DNA of 64,000 nt from Microbacterium sp. 2FI (GCF_005502885.1 NZ_SCMR01000005.1:1-64000); one strand, 5' to 3'; positions 1 through 9,089 are shown, counted from the first letter of the stretch. The notes: generated from the letters alone by a model not told the origin. Program-made: numbers and translations.

Positions 1-30
1 GCCCCTGCCCCCGACCCGGCCCCCAGCCGT

Positions 31-87
31 TTACGGACGGGACACGCCGCGTGTTCGCCCGCTCGGCGCAGCGTGTCTCGTCCGTAA
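31..87. promoter_or_regulatory. Large inverted repeat upstream of hpaH
   Basis: Two 17-nt arms (31-47 and 71-87, TTACGGACGGGACACGC and its near-exact complement, 16 of 17 matching, the odd position a possible G-U pair) flank a 23-nt spacer. They end 22 bp before the hpaH start. There is no T-run, so I prefer an operator or mRNA hairpin controlling hpaH-hpaI over a terminator. It could also be a terminator of the gene lying to the left of the window. Confidence 0.55.
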
Positions 88-109
88 GCGGATCGCAGAG
101 GAGAGACGG

Positions 110-895
110 ATGCTGACACCCGACGACATCGCCGCGATCGCGCGGGAGCTCGCCGTAGCCGACCGCACGCACGGCGTGATCCCGCGGATCACGGCTCGGT
201 ATCCCGCTGCGACCGTCGAGGACTCGTACGCCATCCAGGCCGTGTGGCGGGACGCCAACATCGCCGCCGGACGCCGGCTGGTCGGGCGCAAGATCGGGCT
301 CACTTCGAAGGCCATGCAGCAGGCGACCGGCATCAGCGAGCCCGACTACGGCGTGATGTTCGACGACACCGTGTACAGATCGGGCGCCGACATCCCCGTC
401 GATCACTTCTCGAACGTGCGGGTAGAGGTCGAACTCGCCTTCGTACTGAAGGAGCCGCTCGAGGGCCCCGACGCCACGCTCGACGACGCGCTCCGCGCGA
501 TCGATGTCGCCGTGCCGGCGCTCGAGATCCTGAACTCGCACATCGAGCTCGACGGGCGCACGATCGTCGACACGATCGCGGACAACGCGGCATACGGCGC
601 GATGGTGCTCGGCGACGAGCGCAGGCGCCCCGACGAGATCGACCTGCGATGGGTGCCGGGCGTCCTCTCGCGCAACGGCGAGATCGAAGAGACCGGGGTG
701 GCCGCCGGCGTGCTCGGTCACCCGGCGACCGGAGTCGCGTGGCTCGCGAACAAGCTCCACCAGCACGGCGCCCGGCTCGAGCCGGGCGAGATCATCCTCG
801 CCGGGTCGTTCACGAGGCCCGTGTGGGTCTCGCGCGGCGACACCGTGCGCTGCGACTACGGACCGATGGGAGTCATCGAATGCCGCTTCATCTGA
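110..895 (+). CDS. hpaH: 2-oxo-hept-4-ene-1,7-dioate hydratase (FAH-like hydratase family)
   Basis: A 261-residue member of the 2-keto-4-pentenoate hydratase/HpaH family, close to the family's usual 260-270 residues. It adds water to 2-oxohept-4-ene-1,7-dioate in the homoprotocatechuate meta-cleavage pathway (4-hydroxyphenylacetate degradation). The family's acidic metal-binding segment is visible at about residue 105 (VRVEVELAFVL), preceded by GRKIGLTSKAMQ, the typical substrate-pocket stretch. The ATG is preceded by GAGGAGAG at good spacing. The following gene, hpaI, overlaps its 3' end by 16 nt in another frame, so the two are co-translated and form the last two steps of the pathway. The assignment to HpaH rather than a MhpD/DmpE hydratase rests mostly on the hpaI neighbour. 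Confidence 0.9.
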   Translation: MLTPDDIAAIARELAVADRTHGVIPRITARYPAATVEDSYAIQAVWRDANIAAGRRLVGRKIGLTSKAMQQATGISEPDYGVMFDDTVYRSGADIPVDHFSNVRVEVELAFVLKEPLEGPDATLDDALRAIDVAVPALEILNSHIELDGRTIVDTIADNAAYGAMVLGDERRRPDEIDLRWVPGVLSRNGEIEETGVAAGVLGHPATGVAWLANKLHQHGARLEPGEIILAGSFTRPVWVSRGDTVRCDYGPMGVIECRFI

Positions 896-1689
896 ACCCG
901 ACACTTCGCGCGCGCCTCGACGCCGCCGACCGCCCCCTCATCGGAATGTGGGTGACCTCGGGCTCGCCACTCGTCGCCGAAATCTGCGCCGGGTCCGGCC
1001 TGGACTGGGTGCTCATCGACATGGAGCATGCACCGAACGGGCTGGAATCCGTGCTCGCGCAGCTGCACGCCGTCTCGGCATACCCCGTGACACCGGTCGT
1101 GCGCGTGCCTATCGGAGACGTCGTCACGATCAAGCAGGTGCTCGACCTCGGGGCGCAGAGCATCCTCGTGCCGATGGTGTCGTCGGCAGGCGACGCGAGC
1201 GCCGTCGTCGAAGCCGTGCGGTATCCCCCGCGCGGCCGGCGGGGCGTCGGCTCGGCGCTCGCGCGCTCTGCCCGCTGGAACCGCATCGACGGCTACCTCG
1301 AAGGCGCCGACGAGCACGTGTCGCTGTTCGTGCAGATCGAAACGGCGGCGGGTGTGGATGGCGCGGCCGAGATCGCCGCGGTCGACGGCGTCGACGGCGT
1401 GTTCGTCGGCCCGAGCGATCTCGCGGCATCGATGGGGCTTCTCGGCCGGCAGACGCATCCCGATGTCGAAGCCGCCGTTCGACGCACCTTCGACGCCGTC
1501 CGTGGCGCCGGAAAGCCCGTCGGCGTGAACGCGTTCGACCCGGTGCTCGCAGATCGGTACCTCGCCGCCGGGGCGTCGTTCGCCCTCGTCGGCGCCGACG
1601 TGTCGCTCCTCGCCCGCGGCTCCGAAGCCCTCGCCGCCCGCTTCATCGGCGACGGCGGGAGCGGCACGGAGGATCGCGCCTCGTACTGA
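880..1689 (+). CDS. hpaI: 4-hydroxy-2-oxoheptanedioate aldolase (HpcH/HpaI family)
   Basis: 269 residues, class II (metal-dependent) pyruvate aldolase with a TIM-barrel fold. It cleaves 4-hydroxy-2-oxoheptanedioate to pyruvate and succinic semialdehyde, the last step of homoprotocatechuate degradation. Family signatures are present: DMEHAPN with the catalytic His at residue 50, VQIETAAGV (metal-ligand Glu) and VGPSDLAASMG (metal-ligand Asp). The ATG at 880 lies inside the end of hpaH, implying translational coupling. The frame stays open far upstream, but only the part from this ATG looks like HpaI; upstream it is an Arg-rich shadow of hpaH. No terminator is obvious after it. Confidence 0.93.
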   Translation: MPLHLNPTLRARLDAADRPLIGMWVTSGSPLVAEICAGSGLDWVLIDMEHAPNGLESVLAQLHAVSAYPVTPVVRVPIGDVVTIKQVLDLGAQSILVPMVSSAGDASAVVEAVRYPPRGRRGVGSALARSARWNRIDGYLEGADEHVSLFVQIETAAGVDGAAEIAAVDGVDGVFVGPSDLAASMGLLGRQTHPDVEAAVRRTFDAVRGAGKPVGVNAFDPVLADRYLAAGASFALVGADVSLLARGSEALAARFIGDGGSGTEDRASY

Positions 1690-1765
1690 CCCGACGCAGC
1701 GCGCCGCTGTCAACCCCCACGGCCCGGTAACGTCCCCGGCACCATGACGTGTCACGCTGTCTGAC

Positions 1766-2563
1766 ATGAAGAGAGACGTCGCGAGCCGCATCGAACTGAA
1801 TGTCACCGAGCCCGCAGAGCTCGTCTTCTCGGTGGCGGTGAACGCCGACTACGCACCGACGACCGAGAACGTCACGTTCACGCTGGACGGAGAGCCACTC
1901 CCCGCCGAGGAGGTTCCCGACGCACACGGGACGCGCCTCCATAGCGTTTCGAGCCCCGTCGGCACCCTCGTCGCGACCTATGAGGCGTCGATCCAGGGCG
2001 AGGCGGCCTCGGCGCCGGCGAGCGCGACTGATCTGATCACCTACCGCCGGCCCAGCCGCTATGCCGAATCCGACGCTCTGGGCCCGACCGCGTTCGCCGA
2101 GTTCGGCACCATCGCCGATCCCGCAGAGCTCCTCGCTGCCGTGTCGGCCTGGGTCGGCACCCACCTCTCATACGTCAGCGGATCGAGCCTGCCGACCGAC
2201 GGCGCCACCCGCACTCTGCTCGCCCGTCAGGGCGTCTGCCGCGACTACGCCCACCTCACCGTCGGCCTGCTGCGCGCGCTCAACGTGCCCGCGCGACTTG
2301 TCTCGGTATACGCCCCGGGCCTCTACCCGATGGACTTCCACGCGGTCGCCGAGGCGTGGGTCGAAGACGGCTGGCACGTCGTGGATGCGACGACGCTCGC
2401 CCCGAGATCGTCGCTCGTGCGGATCGCCACGGGACGGGATGCCGCAGACTCGGCGTTCCTCACCGTGATCTCGGGCCGCACCGATCTCGTCGACATGCAG
2501 GTCACCGCGGTCGTCGATGTGCTGCCCGACGACGATCTGACCCAGCTCGTCACCCTGCGCTGA
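1766..2563 (+). CDS. Transglutaminase-like cysteine protease-fold protein
   Basis: 265 residues, cytosolic (no signal peptide). The N-terminal ~115 residues look like the beta-rich domain that often precedes bacterial transglutaminase-like cores. The core carries the Cys-His-Asp triad in order: GVCRDYAHL (Cys), FHAVAEAWVEDGWHVVDATT (His, then Asp). These proteins occur widely in actinobacteria; the substrate is unknown, and amide hydrolysis is as likely as crosslinking. There is no convincing Shine-Dalgarno sequence before ATG 1766. The 76-bp gap after hpaI and lack of relation to that pathway suggest its own promoter. Confidence 0.8.
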   Translation: MKRDVASRIELNVTEPAELVFSVAVNADYAPTTENVTFTLDGEPLPAEEVPDAHGTRLHSVSSPVGTLVATYEASIQGEAASAPASATDLITYRRPSRYAESDALGPTAFAEFGTIADPAELLAAVSAWVGTHLSYVSGSSLPTDGATRTLLARQGVCRDYAHLTVGLLRALNVPARLVSVYAPGLYPMDFHAVAEAWVEDGWHVVDATTLAPRSSLVRIATGRDAADSAFLTVISGRTDLVDMQVTAVVDVLPDDDLTQLVTLR

Positions 2564-2602
2564 CGCTCGCACGACGCCCACCGGGCATGGCACAGTGATT
2601 CC

Positions 2603-3154
2603 ATGAAGAAGTGGGCTGTCCGATTCCTGTCGCTGCTGGTGTTCAACGTCGTGGTGCTGCTGCTGATCGGGTTCTTCACCCCCGCGCGCGTGGGATGGTC
2701 GGCGCTCTGGGCCGGCGTCATCCTGACCGCGCTCGTGATCTGGATCAAGCCGCTCGTGCACAAGTGGTTCGCCTCGATGGCGGCGAAGTCCGCCGGTCAG
2801 CGCACCAAGGTCGGTGAGAAGCTCGTCGAGTTCTTCGTCGCGTTCGCCGTGGCGTTCCTGGTCTGGATCGTCACCGTGCTGCTCTCGGGCGTGAGCGTCG
2901 GCGGGTTCCTGTGGGGCTACGTTCTGCCGCCGATCATCCTGCTCATCGGGTGGGCGATCTACGACGCGATCGACGACAAGGTCGAGGCCCAGACCGCCGC
3001 GCTCTACGACAAGGCGACCGGCGGCAAGGCGACGACGACGGATGCCGCGTCCCCCGCCATCCCGAGCCCCGAGACGGCTTCCGCCCGACGCGAGCTGAAC
3101 GACGGCCTGACCGAGGAGCAGCGGCGCATGCTTGACGAGCTCGGCAAGGGCTGA
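2603..3154 (+). CDS. Small integral membrane protein of unknown function
   Basis: 183 residues. Hydrophobic segments are visible at roughly residues 7-27, 31-48, 72-95 and 98-116, followed by a charged cytoplasmic-looking C-terminal tail of about 65 residues with an Ala/Thr-rich linker. The sequence resembles unannotated actinobacterial membrane proteins; I cannot name a family. A weak -10-like CACAGT lies 6 nt before the ATG, fitting the leaderless pattern common in this window. It lies 39 bp after the transglutaminase-like gene and may be read from the same transcript. Confidence 0.75.
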   Translation: MKKWAVRFLSLLVFNVVVLLLIGFFTPARVGWSALWAGVILTALVIWIKPLVHKWFASMAAKSAGQRTKVGEKLVEFFVAFAVAFLVWIVTVLLSGVSVGGFLWGYVLPPIILLIGWAIYDAIDDKVEAQTAALYDKATGGKATTTDAASPAIPSPETASARRELNDGLTEEQRRMLDELGKG

Positions 3155-3285
3155 CGCCTCAGCATCCGCGCTCCTCGTAACATTCCGACGTGCGAGGGCC
3201 GTCCGCCCGGTCCCGCGCCCAAGATGGATGAAGCGGCCCCCGACAGCACGGCGTGCCGCACCGAACCCGACTCCCGGAGGCTCGA

Positions 3286-4143
3286 ATGTCGCGTCGCACC
3301 CCCTCTCTCCGCATCGCCGCCGCCGGCGCGGCGCTCGCCGTCCTCGCACTCACCGGCTGCGCCTCAGGCGCCCCGGCCGGCGGCGAATCCGATGCACCGG
3401 CCGACGCGGGGTGGGTCACCGACGGCGTCTTCACCGTCGCCACCGGCGAGCCGGCGTACTACCCGTGGGTCATCGACGACGCGCCCGAGAGCGGCGAAGG
3501 GTTCGAGGCCGCCGTCGCCTACGCGGTCGCCGCAGAGCTCGGCTTCGCCGCCGAGGACGTCGTGTGGGTGCGCACCGGCTTCGAAGAAGCCATCGCGCCG
3601 GGACCCAAGGACTTCGACGTCAACCTGCAGCAGTTCTCGATCACCGACGAGCGCAAGGAGTCGGTCGACTTCAGCTCGGCGTACTACGAGACCACGCAGG
3701 TCGTCGTCACGACGGGTTCGTCACCCGCCGCCGCGGCCACCTCGATCGCCGATCTCAAAGACCTGCTCATCGGGGCCCAGACCGGCACCACGAGCTTCAC
3801 GACGATCGAGTCGGTCATCGCCCCCACGCAGGGCGCCCAGGCCTTCAACACCAACGACGATGCCAAGCTCGCCCTCGAGAACGGCCAGGTCGACGCGATC
3901 GTCGTCGACCTGCCGACGGCCTTCTACATCTCGGGCGTCGAGCTCACCGATGGCGTACTGGTCGGCCAGCTGCCGACTCCGGAGGGAGCGACCGGCGACC
4001 AGTTCGGCTTCGTGCTCGCGAAGGACTCCCCGCTCACCGATCAGGTCACCGCCGCCGTCGATGCGCTCCGCGAGGACGGCACGCTGGACGAGCTGGCCGC
4101 GCAGTGGCTCGGCGGCGAGGGCCAGGCTCCGCTGCTGAAGTGA
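3286..4143 (+). CDS. Polar amino-acid ABC transporter substrate-binding lipoprotein
   Basis: 285 residues of the solute-binding family 3 type. The chosen ATG has CCGGAGG just upstream and starts a clean lipoprotein signal: basic MSRRTPSLR, hydrophobic stretch, then LTGC (lipobox, Cys about residue 25). The mature part has typical family features such as FDVNLQQFSITDERKESVDFSSAYY and IGAQTGTTSFT. It should capture an amino acid or related compound outside the membrane and deliver it to the permease encoded next. The exact ligand cannot be read from the sequence. The three transporter genes are adjacent and in order. Confidence 0.9.
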   Translation: MSRRTPSLRIAAAGAALAVLALTGCASGAPAGGESDAPADAGWVTDGVFTVATGEPAYYPWVIDDAPESGEGFEAAVAYAVAAELGFAAEDVVWVRTGFEEAIAPGPKDFDVNLQQFSITDERKESVDFSSAYYETTQVVVTTGSSPAAAATSIADLKDLLIGAQTGTTSFTTIESVIAPTQGAQAFNTNDDAKLALENGQVDAIVVDLPTAFYISGVELTDGVLVGQLPTPEGATGDQFGFVLAKDSPLTDQVTAAVDALREDGTLDELAAQWLGGEGQAPLLK

Positions 4144-4156
4144 CCCGGCATCCCGT

Positions 4157-4162
4157 TAGCCT
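4157..4162 (+). promoter_or_regulatory. -10 box TAGCCT, leaderless-type promoter for the permease gene
   Basis: TAGCCT lies exactly 6 nt before the ATG at 4169, with no Shine-Dalgarno between. It lies in the short gap between the binding-protein and permease genes and could give a separate leaderless transcript. Confidence 0.5.
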
Positions 4163-4168
4163 GACCGG

Positions 4169-5059
4169 ATGACATCCTCATCCGGCCGGGAGGCCGTGGC
4201 GGTCGATGGGGCGCGGCGCGAAGTGAGCGTCATCGAGCTCGAACGCCGCGCGTTCCGAAAGCGACAGGGCGCTCGCTCGGTCGTCATCAGCCTCGTCTCC
4301 ACCCTCGTCCTCGCGGCGATCGTCTGGGTGCTCGTGCTCAACACCCCGGGCTGGGATCGGGTGCAGCAGCAGTTCTTCAACGGCGAGGTGTTCCTCGCCT
4401 CGCTCCCGCGCGTGTGGGACGGATTCCTCCTGAATCTGCGCGTCCTCGCGATGGCGGCCGTCCTGGTGCTGATCTTCGGCCTGCTGCTGGCGACGCTGCG
4501 CACGCTCCGCGGTCCCGTGTGGCTGCCGCTGCGCGCGATCGCGGCCGGGTACACCGACCTCTTCCGCGGCATCCCGCTCATCATCGTGCTGTACCTCGTC
4601 GGCTTCGGCATTCCGGGGCTCCAGCTCATCCCGGTGCGGATGCCGTACGAGTTCTGGGGCACGATCGCGCTCACGCTGACGTACTCGGCGTACGTGTCGG
4701 AGGTCTTCCGGGCCGGCATCGAGGCGGTGCACCCCTCTCAGCGGCACGCCGCCCGCTCGCTCGGGCTGAGCCACGGTCAGACGATGCGGCTCGTCGTCGT
4801 CCCCCAGGCGGTGCGCAAGGTCACCCCGGCGCTCATGAACGACTTCGTCGCCCTGCAGAAGGACGTCGGCCTCATATCGGTGCTCGGCGCGATCGACGCG
4901 GTGCGCGCCGCGCAGATCGAGACGGCCGCGTACTTCAACTTCACTCCGTATGTGGTCGCCGGGCTGCTGTTCGTGCTGCTGGCGATCCCCACGATCCGCC
5001 TCACGGACTGGTACACCGCGCGCGTGCGCTCTCGCGAGCAGATCGGAGGGATCGTATGA
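4169..5059 (+). CDS. Polar amino-acid ABC transporter permease (HisM/GlnP family)
   Basis: 296 residues with a Ser/Arg-rich N-terminal tail of about 45 residues, then about five transmembrane helices. The EAA cytoplasmic loop that docks on the ATPase is seen as HPSQRHAARSLGLSHGQTMRLVVVPQAVRKVTPALMND. The conserved FRGIPLIIVLYL stretch of His/Glu/Gln/Arg/opine permeases is at about residue 130. It should form the channel, as a homodimer, for the substrate delivered by the lipoprotein at 3286. Its stop overlaps the ATPase start (ATGA). Confidence 0.9.
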   Translation: MTSSSGREAVAVDGARREVSVIELERRAFRKRQGARSVVISLVSTLVLAAIVWVLVLNTPGWDRVQQQFFNGEVFLASLPRVWDGFLLNLRVLAMAAVLVLIFGLLLATLRTLRGPVWLPLRAIAAGYTDLFRGIPLIIVLYLVGFGIPGLQLIPVRMPYEFWGTIALTLTYSAYVSEVFRAGIEAVHPSQRHAARSLGLSHGQTMRLVVVPQAVRKVTPALMNDFVALQKDVGLISVLGAIDAVRAAQIETAAYFNFTPYVVAGLLFVLLAIPTIRLTDWYTARVRSREQIGGIV

Positions 5060-5799
5060 CCGGCGCGAACCCCGTGCTGCGGCTCGACGACGTCTGGAAG
5101 GCGTTCGGCGACCACCATGTGCTGCAGGGCATCGACCTCGAGGTCGCGCCCGGTGAGGTCGTCGCGCTCATCGGCGCGAGCGGCTCGGGCAAGTCCACCC
5201 TCCTGCGCACGGTCAACCTCCTCGAGCCGATCGACGACGGTCGCATCTGGCTGAGCGGCGCCGACATCAGCGATCCGCGCACCGACGTCGACGCCGTGCG
5301 CGCTCGTGTCGGCGTGGTGTTCCAGCAGTACAACCTGTTCCCCCACCTCACGGTGAAGGACAACATCACCCTCGCGCTCCGGCACGTCCACCGGTACTCG
5401 CGCAAGACCGCGGATTCAGCAGCCCTCGCGCTGCTGGAGCGCGTCGGGCTCGCCGATAAGGCCCGTGACCATCCCGACCGGCTCTCGGGAGGCCAGCAGC
5501 AGCGTGTCGCGATCGCGCGCGCTGTGGCGACCACGCCCGATCTCCTGCTGCTCGACGAGATCACGTCCGCGCTCGACCCCGAACTCGTCGGCGATGTGCT
5601 CGATCTCGTGCGCGCACTCGCCGATGAGGGGATGACGATCGTCATGGCGACCCACGAGATGGCCTTCGCACGCGACGTCGCCGATCGCGTGGTGTTCCTC
5701 GATGCCGGACGCATCCTCGAGCAGGGCACGCCCGCGGAGGTATTCGGCGCCCCGCGCGAGGAGCGCACCCGCACGTTCCTCTCGCGGTTCACCGCGTAG
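5056..5799 (+). CDS. Polar amino-acid ABC transporter ATP-binding protein (GlnQ/HisP family)
   Basis: 247 residues, a complete nucleotide-binding subunit: Walker A GASGSGKST, Q-loop VFQQYNLFPH, signature LSGGQQQR, Walker B LLLLDEITSALDPE, switch His in MATHEM. The ATG overlaps the permease stop by 4 nt, so the two are translationally coupled. The frame is open upstream through the permease gene, but that part is a shadow. It powers the importer formed with the proteins from 3286 and 4169. Confidence 0.93.
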   Translation: MTGANPVLRLDDVWKAFGDHHVLQGIDLEVAPGEVVALIGASGSGKSTLLRTVNLLEPIDDGRIWLSGADISDPRTDVDAVRARVGVVFQQYNLFPHLTVKDNITLALRHVHRYSRKTADSAALALLERVGLADKARDHPDRLSGGQQQRVAIARAVATTPDLLLLDEITSALDPELVGDVLDLVRALADEGMTIVMATHEMAFARDVADRVVFLDAGRILEQGTPAEVFGAPREERTRTFLSRFTA

Positions 5800-5803
5800 T
5801 CGA

Positions 5804-5840
5804 GTCAACCTGTTGACATCAGCCGTGTCAACTGGTTGAC
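5804..5840. promoter_or_regulatory. Two tandem palindromic operators before the MarR gene
   Basis: Two 14-bp palindromes of the form GTCAACnnGTTGAC lie at 5804-5817 and 5827-5840, 23 bp centre to centre (about two helical turns). The first contains TTGACA (5813-5818), a perfect -35-like hexamer. The second ends 8 bp before the GTG start of the regulator. The placement suggests autorepression by the MarR protein encoded just downstream. Confidence 0.7.
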
Positions 5841-5847
5841 TCAATGC

Positions 5848-6288
5848 GTGTCCGATCGCCTCACCTTCACGCTCCACGAAGTCGTGGCCGCCATCGACTC
5901 CTATGCCGACAGTGTGCTGCAGGAGCGCTACGGCGTGACCTTCAACCACTTCCACTTCCTCGCCGTGCTCTCAGATGTCGAGCCGTCCGACATGACGACG
6001 CTCGCCGCCTGTCTCGGCATCACGAAGGCCGCCGTCAGCAAGCGCGTCCCTGCCCTCGTCGCCGACGGCTGGATCACCTCTGAGGCGGGCGTGGGGCGCA
6101 GCATCCTGCTCACGCTCACGCCGCGCGGTGCCGCCCTCGTGCGCGACGCCGGCAGCGCTCTCGAAGCCGAGTTCACCGCGCTCGTCGGCGACCCGGCACT
6201 CGGCGCCGATCCGATCGACGCGCCCCGGCTGAACCGCCAGCTTGCGGCGCTCGCCACTCTCGTCCAGCAGAAGGAGCACCACGCATGA
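5848..6288 (+). CDS. MarR-family transcriptional regulator
   Basis: 146 residues from the GTG at 5848. An in-frame TTG at 5836 lies inside the operator and is less likely. The winged helix is clear: DMTTLAACLGITKAAVSKRVPALVADGWI (helix-turn-helix) followed by a wing with GVGRSILLTLTPRG. A single Cys (residue 55) sits in the recognition region and could be a redox switch, but that is speculation. The stop overlaps the ATG of the flavodoxin-fold oxidoreductase gene. MarR plus quinone/NAD(P)H reductase is a common electrophile-response arrangement. Confidence 0.88.
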   Translation: MSDRLTFTLHEVVAAIDSYADSVLQERYGVTFNHFHFLAVLSDVEPSDMTTLAACLGITKAAVSKRVPALVADGWITSEAGVGRSILLTLTPRGAALVRDAGSALEAEFTALVGDPALGADPIDAPRLNRQLAALATLVQQKEHHA

Positions 6289-6935
6289 CCTCGCCCGCCC
6301 GCATCCTCGTCGTCATCGGAAGCCCGATCCCCGATAGCCTCAACCACGCGCTCGCCGAGTCCTACGCTGAGGCGGCCGCCGCGGGTGGGGCCGAGGTGCG
6401 AATCGTCGATCTCGCGCAGGACGCCGTGCCGCAGCATCCGTCCTCACGCGGCGAGCTGCGCACCCCGCGCACCGACGACGACCCTGCCCTCGCCGACGAG
6501 GTCGCCGCCTACACCGCCGATGTCGCGTGGGCCGACCACCTCGTGTTCTTCTTCCCGCAGTGGTGGGGTGGGTACCCCGCAGTGCTGAAGGCGTGGATCG
6601 ACCGCGTGTTCCTGTCGGGCTTCGCGTTCCGCTACCGCGAGCGCGGCCGGTTCTGGGACAAGCTGCTCACCGGACGCACCGCGCGCATCGTCATGACGAT
6701 GGACTCCCCCGGCTTCTGGAACGCATGGGTGTACCGCGACGCGGCGATCCGGCAGCTCCGAAACGCGACGCTGACGTACTGCGGCATCCGCGTCCGCGGC
6801 GTCACGCGCCTGTCGGAGGTGCGCCACCGCGCCGATGCCGACCGCACGCGCTGGGTGGGCGGCATGGCCTCTTTCGGGGCGACGGATGCCGAGGCCGTCG
6901 TGCCGCGCGTGCGCGACGCGCTCGTGCCGGCCTGA
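6285..6935 (+). CDS. Flavodoxin-fold NAD(P)H:quinone oxidoreductase family protein
   Basis: 216 residues of the MdaB/KefF/NQO1 flavodoxin-like fold. The N-terminal VVIGSPIPDSLNHAL is the FMN phosphate-binding loop. HLVFFFPQWWGGYPAVLKAWIDRVF is the family hallmark around the flavin and dimer interface. It would reduce quinones or electrophiles using NAD(P)H in the cytosol. It overlaps the MarR gene by 4 nt, so the regulator probably controls it. It ends only 4 bp from the stop of the convergent folD gene. Confidence 0.88.
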   Translation: MTSPARILVVIGSPIPDSLNHALAESYAEAAAAGGAEVRIVDLAQDAVPQHPSSRGELRTPRTDDDPALADEVAAYTADVAWADHLVFFFPQWWGGYPAVLKAWIDRVFLSGFAFRYRERGRFWDKLLTGRTARIVMTMDSPGFWNAWVYRDAAIRQLRNATLTYCGIRVRGVTRLSEVRHRADADRTRWVGGMASFGATDAEAVVPRVRDALVPA

Positions 6936-6939
6936 GCTG

Positions 6940-7812
6940 TTACAGCCGCTCCGCCGCCTCGACGACGTTCGTCATGAGGAGCGCCACCGTCATCGGACCC
7001 ACGCCGCCGGGGTTCGGCGAGAGGAAACCGGCGACTTCTGCCACATCGGGATGCACGTCGCCGTAGACCCGGTTCTTGCCGGTCTCGGGCTCGGTCTCGC
7101 GTGTGACGCCGACGTCGAGCACGGCGGCGCCGGGTTTGACGTCCTCTGCCCGCACGATGTGCTTGACGCCCGCCGCCGCGACGATGACGTCGGCCTGCCG
7201 CAGGTGATGGCCGAGGTCGTTGGTGCCCGTGTGGGTCAGCGTGACCGTCGCGTTGTACTCGCGGCGCGTGAGCAGCAGGCCGATCGAGCGGCCGATCGTG
7301 ATGCCGCGGCCGACGACCACGACGTGCTTGCCGTTCAGGTCGTATCCGTTGCGGTCCAGCAGCTCGATGACGCCCCGGGGCGTGCACGGCAGGGGCGAGG
7401 TGATCGGCGTGTTGACGTTGAGCACCAGGCGCCCGAGGTTGGTCGGGTGGAGGCCGTCGGCATCCTTCGCCGGGTCGATCCGCTCGAGGATCGCGTCGGT
7501 GTCGAGGTGCTTGGGCAGCGGCAGCTGCACGATGTAGCCGTGGCACGCCGGGTCTGCGTTGAGCTCGTCGATCAGCGCTTCGACGTCTTCCTGCGTGGCG
7601 TCCTCCGGCAGCTCACGCTGGATCGAGTTCATGCCGATCGACTCGGACTCGCGGTGCTTCCTGCCCACGTACAGCTGCGAGGCGGGGTCGGCGCCGACGA
7701 GCACCGTCGCGATGCCGGGCGTGATCCCGCGCTCCGCGAGGGCCGCGACCCTCGCGCGCAGCTCTTCCTTGATGCCTGCCGCGGCCGCGCGTCCGTCCAG
7801 AATCTGCGCCAT
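6940..7812 (-). CDS. folD: Bifunctional methylenetetrahydrofolate dehydrogenase/cyclohydrolase
   Basis: 290 residues, normal for FolD. It interconverts 5,10-methylene-, methenyl- and 10-formyl-tetrahydrofolate with NADP. The catalytic Tyr/Lys segment is [12 protein letters not shown] (about residues 48-60). The NADP-binding loop is [12 protein letters not shown], a variant of the usual GRSxxVGxP, and the C-terminal [15 protein letters not shown] is canonical. The ATG lies 2 nt after the glyA stop, so it is the second gene of the glyA-folD operon. The operon is under the ZTP riboswitch, which fits: both genes raise one-carbon-folate supply for purine synthesis. Confidence 0.96.
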   Translation of the reverse strand: MAQILDGRAAAAGIKEELRARVAALAERGITPGIATVLVGADPASQLYVGRKHRESESIGMNSIQRELPEDATQEDVEALIDELNADPACHGYIVQLPLPKHLDTDAILERIDPAKDADGLHPTNLGRLVLNVNTPITSPLPCTPRGVIELLDRNGYDLNGKHVVVVGRGITIGRSIGLLLTRREYNATVTLTHTGTNDLGHHLRQADVIVAAAGVKHIVRAEDVKPGAAVLDVGVTRETEPETGKNRVYGDVHPDVAEVAGFLSPNPGGVGPMTVALLMTNVVEAAERL

Positions 7813-7814
7813 GA

Positions 7815-9089
7815 CTACTGCTGCAGGCCCGGGTACAGCGGGAACGCGGCCGTCAGCGCGGCGACGCGGGCGCGCAGCGCCTCGACGTCGGAGCCGGGGA
7901 GGAGAGCGAGCGCGATCACGTCGGCGACCTCGGTGAACTCGGCGTCGCCGAAGCCGCGGGTCGCGAGCGCCGGGGTTCCGATCCGCAGGCCCGAGGTCAC
8001 CATCGGCGGACGCGGGTCGTTCGGCACCGCGTTGCGGTTCACCGTGATGTGGATCTCGTGCAGCAGGTCTTCGGCCTGCTTGCCGTCGATCTCGGCGTTG
8101 CGGAGGTCGACGAGCACGAGGTGCACGTCGGTGCCGCCCGAGCGGACCGAGATGCCGGCACCGGCGACATCGGCCTGCGACAGGCGCTCGGCGATGATGT
8201 GCGCGCCGCTGAGCACCCGCTGCTGGCGCTCCTGGAACTCCGGAGTCGCTGCGAGCTTGAACGCCGTCGCCTTCGCCGCGATGACGTGCATGAGCGGCCC
8301 ACCCTGCTGACCCGGGAACACCGCGCTGTTGATCTTCTTCGCGATGTCGGGGTCGTTCGTGAGGATGAAGCCCGAGCGGGGTCCGCCGATCGTCTTGTGA
8401 ACGGTCGAGGAGACGACGTGCGCGTGGGGAACCGGGTTCGGGTGCAGGCCGGCTGCCACAAGGCCTGCGAAGTGAGCCATGTCGACCCACAGGAGAGCTC
8501 CGACCTCGTCGGCGATCGCACGGAACGCGGCGAAATCGAGCTGTCGCGGGTATGCCGACCAGCCGGCGATGATGACCTTGGGCTGGTGCTCGATCGCGAG
8601 GCGGCGCACCTCGTCCATGTCGATGATCGAGGTCTCGGGGTCGACGCCGTACGCGACGATGTTGAACAGCCGGCCCGAGAAGTTGATCTTCATGCCGTGG
8701 GTGAGGTGACCGCCCTGGTCGAGCGAGAGACCGAGCAGCGTGTCGCCGGGGCGGGCGATGGCGTGAAGGACCGCAGCGTTCGCGGTCGCGCCCGAGTGAG
8801 GCTGGACGTTCGCGAACTCGGCGCCGAACAGCGACTTCGCCCTCGCGATGGCGAGCTCTTCGGCGACGTCGACCTCTTCGCAGCCGCCGTAGTAGCGGCG
8901 GCCCGGGTAGCCCTCGGCGTACTTGTTGGTGAGCACCGAACCCTGCGACTGCAGGATCGAGACGGGCACGAAGTTCTCGGACGCGATCATCTCGAGATAG
9001 CCGCGCTGGCGGTCGAGCTCGCGCTCGAGCACCTGTGCGATCTCGGGATCGACTTCGGCGAGCGGGGCGTTGAAGAACTGATCGGTCAT
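7815..9089 (-). CDS. glyA: Serine hydroxymethyltransferase
   Basis: 424 residues, PLP-dependent. It converts serine and tetrahydrofolate to glycine and methylene-tetrahydrofolate. Signatures include IASENFVP near the N terminus, [17 protein letters not shown], the PLP region [10 protein letters not shown] and the Schiff-base Lys in [14 protein letters not shown]. The ATG at 9089 is preceded by AGGAG. In-frame codons farther upstream would run into the riboswitch and give no SHMT-like sequence. It is the first gene of the operon with folD. Confidence 0.97.
   Translation of the reverse strand: MTDQFFNAPLAEVDPEIAQVLERELDRQRGYLEMIASENFVPVSILQSQGSVLTNKYAEGYPGRRYYGGCEEVDVAEELAIARAKSLFGAEFANVQPHSGATANAAVLHAIARPGDTLLGLSLDQGGHLTHGMKINFSGRLFNIVAYGVDPETSIIDMDEVRRLAIEHQPKVIIAGWSAYPRQLDFAAFRAIADEVGALLWVDMAHFAGLVAAGLHPNPVPHAHVVSSTVHKTIGGPRSGFILTNDPDIAKKINSAVFPGQQGGPLMHVIAAKATAFKLAATPEFQERQQRVLSGAHIIAERLSQADVAGAGISVRSGGTDVHLVLVDLRNAEIDGKQAEDLLHEIHITVNRNAVPNDPRPPMVTSGLRIGTPALATRGFGDAEFTEVADVIALALLPGSDVEALRARVAALTAAFPLYPGLQQ

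Noticed and set aside
2168..3349. 393-codon minus-strand frame across two plus-strand genes
   Set aside because: Arg/Asp/Gly-rich with no domain, typical of the third-position shadow in high-GC DNA.
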